Positions 61,589-64,000 of a stretch of 64,000 bases of DNA are shown piece by piece; the stretch's first letter is position 1, and each line of letters opens with the position of its first letter. Origin of the DNA: Desulfuromonadaceae bacterium (GTDB lineage Bacteria > Desulfobacterota > Desulfuromonadia > Geobacterales > Pseudopelobacteraceae); the NCBI GenBank assembly GCA_028712075.1, contig JAQTQX010000013.1:1-64000 (forward strand), in the 5' to 3' direction. The notes beneath the pieces were generated by a model. The model ran no database searches and had not been told where the DNA came from. It worked only from the letters and a program-made list of their open reading frames with translations. The position numbers were made by a program, and so were the translations under genes.

Positions 61589-62466
61589 AACGGTGGGCAG
61601 ACACCGCACTGGGTACATCCGGGAGCCGGAGTTTCGCCGACTTCAAGAACCACCTCTTCGGATAGCGGCATGATTTTGTCAATCGACTTGGTAGGACACT
61701 TGGCGGCGCAGATGCCGCAATTGGTGCATTTTTCATAATCAATCAGGGCAACAGTGCCGTCTCCTGTTGCTACAACATGAACCGCATCTTCAGGGCAGTT
61801 TTTTTCACAGATCTTGCACTTAATGCAGGCGGTAGCACAGTTTGCTTTAGCATCCTTCCCTTTTTCCGTATTGACGCAGCGGACATTAACCAGATGCGAA
61901 ACACCGACCAGTTTATATAGCTGTAGCGGGCACTCCACGACACATTTGTTGCAACCGGTGCAACGGTAATAGTCAACTACCGGCAGGCCGTTTACCCCCA
62001 TCTGAATTGCCCCGAACTGACAGACCCGTGAACATGATCCCTGCATGACACAGCCGAAATTGCAGGCCTTCGGACCTTTAAAGTTGGCCAGGGCGGCATG
62101 ACAATCGTTGATCCCTTCATAACGGTACAACATCCTGGTATGAGTATTGTCGCCCTGACAGAGAAGTTGGGCCACCTGTCGCTCTTCATAGGCGGAGATT
62201 TCCGTACCCATAATGGCGGCGATTTTTTCGTAGAGTGACGCGCCACCGGGAGAACAGGCGCTCGGCTTGACACTGTCCATCGTGATGGCTTCAGCAAATG
62301 CAGCACAGCCCGGCATCCCGCAGGCACCACAGTTGGCACCCGGCATGATCTTCATCAGCTCTTCCACCCGAGGGTCAACTTCGACGGCAAATCTTTTTGC
62401 GGCGAAACCAAGGACAATCCCGAAGATCGCCCCCAGGCACGCCAGAGTAACTACAGCAACCAGCAT
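61585..62466 (-). CDS. rnfB: Rnf complex subunit B (polyferredoxin)
   Basis: 293 residues. N-terminal TM (about 3-24), an Fe-S motif (ANCGACGMPGCAAFAEAI plus CSPGG) and several ferredoxin clusters: CTGCNKCVVECP, CIKCKICEKNCP and CTNCGICAAKCP. The C-terminal tail has another CTQCGVC. RnfB takes electrons from ferredoxin at the cytosolic face and passes them into the complex. It is 21 nt downstream of rnfA. Confidence 0.93.
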   Translation of the reverse strand: MLVAVVTLACLGAIFGIVLGFAAKRFAVEVDPRVEELMKIMPGANCGACGMPGCAAFAEAITMDSVKPSACSPGGASLYEKIAAIMGTEISAYEERQVAQLLCQGDNTHTRMLYRYEGINDCHAALANFKGPKACNFGCVMQGSCSRVCQFGAIQMGVNGLPVVDYYRCTGCNKCVVECPLQLYKLVGVSHLVNVRCVNTEKGKDAKANCATACIKCKICEKNCPEDAVHVVATGDGTVALIDYEKCTNCGICAAKCPTKSIDKIMPLSEEVVLEVGETPAPGCTQCGVCPPL

Positions 62467-62487
62467 TGTACTACCTCCATTAATCGG

Positions 62488-63063
62488 CTAAATCAGTCCT
62501 GAAAAACCGAGGAACGCCATTGACATCAATGCCGCTACCACCAGCGCAATCGGTGTTCCCTGCATGCTTTCCGGAATATCGGCGTCTTCCAGCCGTTCCC
62601 GGATCCCTGACATGAGAACCAGCGCCAGCGTAAAGCCGGCGGCATGGCTGAGACTGTGTACCATGACCTTGCCAAAGGTATATTCCTTTTGGATGTTAAT
62701 GATCGCAACCCCCAGGACCGCACAGTTGGTTGTTATCAGCGGCAGATAGATACCGAGCGCCTTGTAGAGCGGCGGGCTGTATTTTTTCATGCCCATCTCG
62801 ACAAACTGTACCAGAGCGGCGATGATCAGGATGAAGGCGATAGTCTGCAGATAGCCGATCTTGAATGGATTGAGAATGTAAGTCTGCACAGTCCAGGTCA
62901 GAGCACCGGCCAGCACCAGCACAAAGGAGACTGCGCCACCCATTCCCAAGGACGCACTCAGTTTTTTGGATACCCCAAGAAAGGGACAGATCCCCAAAAA
63001 CTGGGAGAGCACGATATTGTTGATCAGCACGGCGCTGATTATGATGATGAAATATTCCTGCAT
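62488..63063 (-). CDS. rnfA: Rnf complex subunit A
   Basis: 191 residues, six TM helices, with the RnfA motifs INNIVLSQFLGICPFLGVS and LITTNCAVLGVAI. RnfA and RnfE are paired membrane subunits that bind an intramembrane iron-sulfur centre through their Cys residues (ICPF and TNCA here). Order rnfE-rnfA-rnfB follows the Rnf operon type with C-D-G-E-A-B. Confidence 0.95.
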   Translation of the reverse strand: MQEYFIIIISAVLINNIVLSQFLGICPFLGVSKKLSASLGMGGAVSFVLVLAGALTWTVQTYILNPFKIGYLQTIAFILIIAALVQFVEMGMKKYSPPLYKALGIYLPLITTNCAVLGVAIINIQKEYTFGKVMVHSLSHAAGFTLALVLMSGIRERLEDADIPESMQGTPIALVVAALMSMAFLGFSGLI

Positions 63064-63081
63064 CGCTTAGATTCCCCCTTC

Positions 63082-63672
63082 TCAGGTTGTTTTTTTCTGA
63101 AGTTTGTTCATCAGGCCGAGCAGACAGCCGAGCGTGATGAAGCCGCCGGGAGGCAGGATCATCAGGATGGCCGGCGCACTTTCGGGCAGAACCGGTATCC
63201 CCAGGAATGTACCGGCACCGAGCACCTCCCTGAAGGCACTGACCAGCACCAGCGCCAGGGTAAAGCCGATTCCCATTCCGACGGCATCAGCAACAGAAGG
63301 GATGACCGGGTTTTTATTGGCAAATGCTTCCGCCCGCCCCAGGATGATGCAGTTGACCACGATCAGCGGAATGAAGATTCCCAGGGACTCATAGAGCGCC
63401 GGGGTAAAGGCATGCATCAATTGATCAATCATGGTGACAAACGAGGCGATGATTACCACATAGACCGGGATCCTGACGTTGTCCGGGATAATTTTGCGCA
63501 TGACGGAAATTGCCACATTGGATGCGATCAGGACTGCGGTGAAGGCGGCCCCCATACCGAGACCGTTCTCTACAGATGTGGTTATGGCAAGAGAAGGACA
63601 GCAACCCAGCATCAGCCGAAACAGGGGGTTTTCCCTGATTATCCCTTTGGTAAATTCATTCATCAAGTTCAT
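63082..63672 (-). CDS. rnfE: Rnf complex subunit E
   Basis: 196 residues from ATG 63672 (GGAGGT 7 nt upstream; the longer frame to 63756 overlaps rnfG and is rejected). Motifs NEFTKGIIRENPLFRLMLGCCPSLAIT at the N-terminus and PLIVVNCIILGRAEAFA are characteristic of RnfE/NqrD. Six TM helices. Confidence 0.94.
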   Translation of the reverse strand: MNLMNEFTKGIIRENPLFRLMLGCCPSLAITTSVENGLGMGAAFTAVLIASNVAISVMRKIIPDNVRIPVYVVIIASFVTMIDQLMHAFTPALYESLGIFIPLIVVNCIILGRAEAFANKNPVIPSVADAVGMGIGFTLALVLVSAFREVLGAGTFLGIPVLPESAPAILMILPPGGFITLGCLLGLMNKLQKKTT

Positions 63673-63697
63673 TGCACAGACCTCCACCGCATGGTTA

Positions 63698-64000
63698 TCA
63701 TGATTGCTTCCCCTTGCTAAAGTTAGCGACAAAATTTTCTCTGGCGGCGTTAACACCTTTGGTAACCGCCTTCGATGTTATGGTGGAGGCGGTTATGGCC
63801 TGAATCTGGTTCTCTTTGGTAGGCGCTGTTTTGGATACTTCCAGAGGGACTGTGCTGTTCTTGTTCTTGTAGCGGTCCTGAAAAGCGCTCTCTTTGGCCT
63901 TGGCGCCCAGTCCCGGCGTTTCCCGCTGACTCAGAACCTTGATGGCGGTAATCTTGGTCGTGGCGATATCAAATCCCACCATGGCGCTTATCGGACCACT
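63698..64000 (-). CDS. rnfG: Rnf complex subunit G, 3' part
   Basis: At least 100 residues; the start lies beyond the window. FMN-binding domain: VLSQRETPGLGAKAKE and ITASTITSKAVTKGV, in which a Thr of the ASTIT motif is the expected covalent FMN attachment site made by ApbE. It is 26 nt ahead of rnfE. rnfC and rnfD are expected upstream outside the window. Confidence 0.9.
   Translation of the reverse strand, partial: SGPISAMVGFDIATTKITAIKVLSQRETPGLGAKAKESAFQDRYKNKNSTVPLEVSKTAPTKENQIQAITASTITSKAVTKGVNAARENFVANFSKGKQS

Noticed and set aside
62644..63720. Long + strand frame (358 codons) opposite the rnf genes
   Set aside because: It is a shadow of rnfE, rnfA and their flanks, with Asp/His/Gln/Arg-rich low-complexity translation and no ribosome-binding site.
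1..64000. CRISPR array, prophage or insertion sequence
   Set aside because: No regularly spaced repeats, transposase, integrase or phage structural gene was recognised in any frame.

Overview
The window reads as chromosome of a Geobacter-like bacterium (Desulfuromonadia/Geobacterales). The main pointers are a 442-residue citrate synthase of the eukaryote-like type described for Geobacteraceae, a rubrerythrin plus desulfoferrodoxin pair, an Rnf complex, several response regulators linked to cyclic di-GMP, and an atypical type II secretion/type IV pilus-like locus. Almost the whole window is coding. I see no rRNA, tRNA, insertion sequence, prophage or CRISPR array. The species cannot be named from the sequence alone.

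Region 1 (1-10247, + strand): end of a PilO-like gene, a PilP/GspC-like gene, a TPR-secretin-cohesin lipoprotein and three pseudopilins. These lead directly into ftsE, ftsX, an envC-type amidase activator, a CtpA protease and a YibQ-type polysaccharide deacetylase. An envelope secretion machine and a cell-wall remodelling module therefore lie in one continuous run of genes. Region 2 (10240-14050, - strand): a ParA-like ATPase with an unknown, possibly zinc-binding C-terminal half, then KdpE and a KdpD that lacks the classical N-terminal sensor. Region 3 (14292-19220): a complete type I secretion operon (ABC exporter with inactive C39-like domain, HlyD, TolC) without a visible substrate. Region 4 (19372-28431): an M24 peptidase, gltA with its own promoter and a strong terminator, rubrerythrin and superoxide reductase, LptF/LptG, an IPT/TIG exported protein and an LtaS-like membrane phosphotransferase.

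Region 5 (28597-35959): two ABC-F ATPases around a small ParB-like hypothetical, a YjfB-like small protein, a molybdenum-cofactor-sulfurase-like aminotransferase, a membrane zinc-ribbon protein, fructose-1,6-bisphosphatase and a Cys/acidic-tail protein. Region 6 (36021-48829): an HD-GYP regulator divergent from comEC, a REC-GAF-GGDEF cyclase, hisS-ruvB-hda-like, a J-domain/LRR fusion, cvfB and a zinc-type ABC importer. Region 7 (48834-54883, - strand): REC-GGDEF, a PstS-like binding protein, a large periplasmic HAMP-GAF sensor with no output domain, CheR, a stand-alone CheB domain and a DJ-1-like protein. This gene set is the best candidate for an undescribed signalling system. Region 8 (55040-59063, - strand): a GlcD/GlcF-type 2-hydroxyacid dehydrogenase, its likely FadR-family regulator and rfbC. 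A perfect FadR-type operator and a GC-rich structured island lie in the 566-base gap upstream. Region 9 (59630-64000, - strand): rnfG-E-A-B, apbE, a NusG-domain-II protein and a Gx transporter.

Functional assignments rest on motifs and family knowledge, not on searches. Start codons were chosen from ribosome-binding-site spacing and are stated where they differ from the longest frame.
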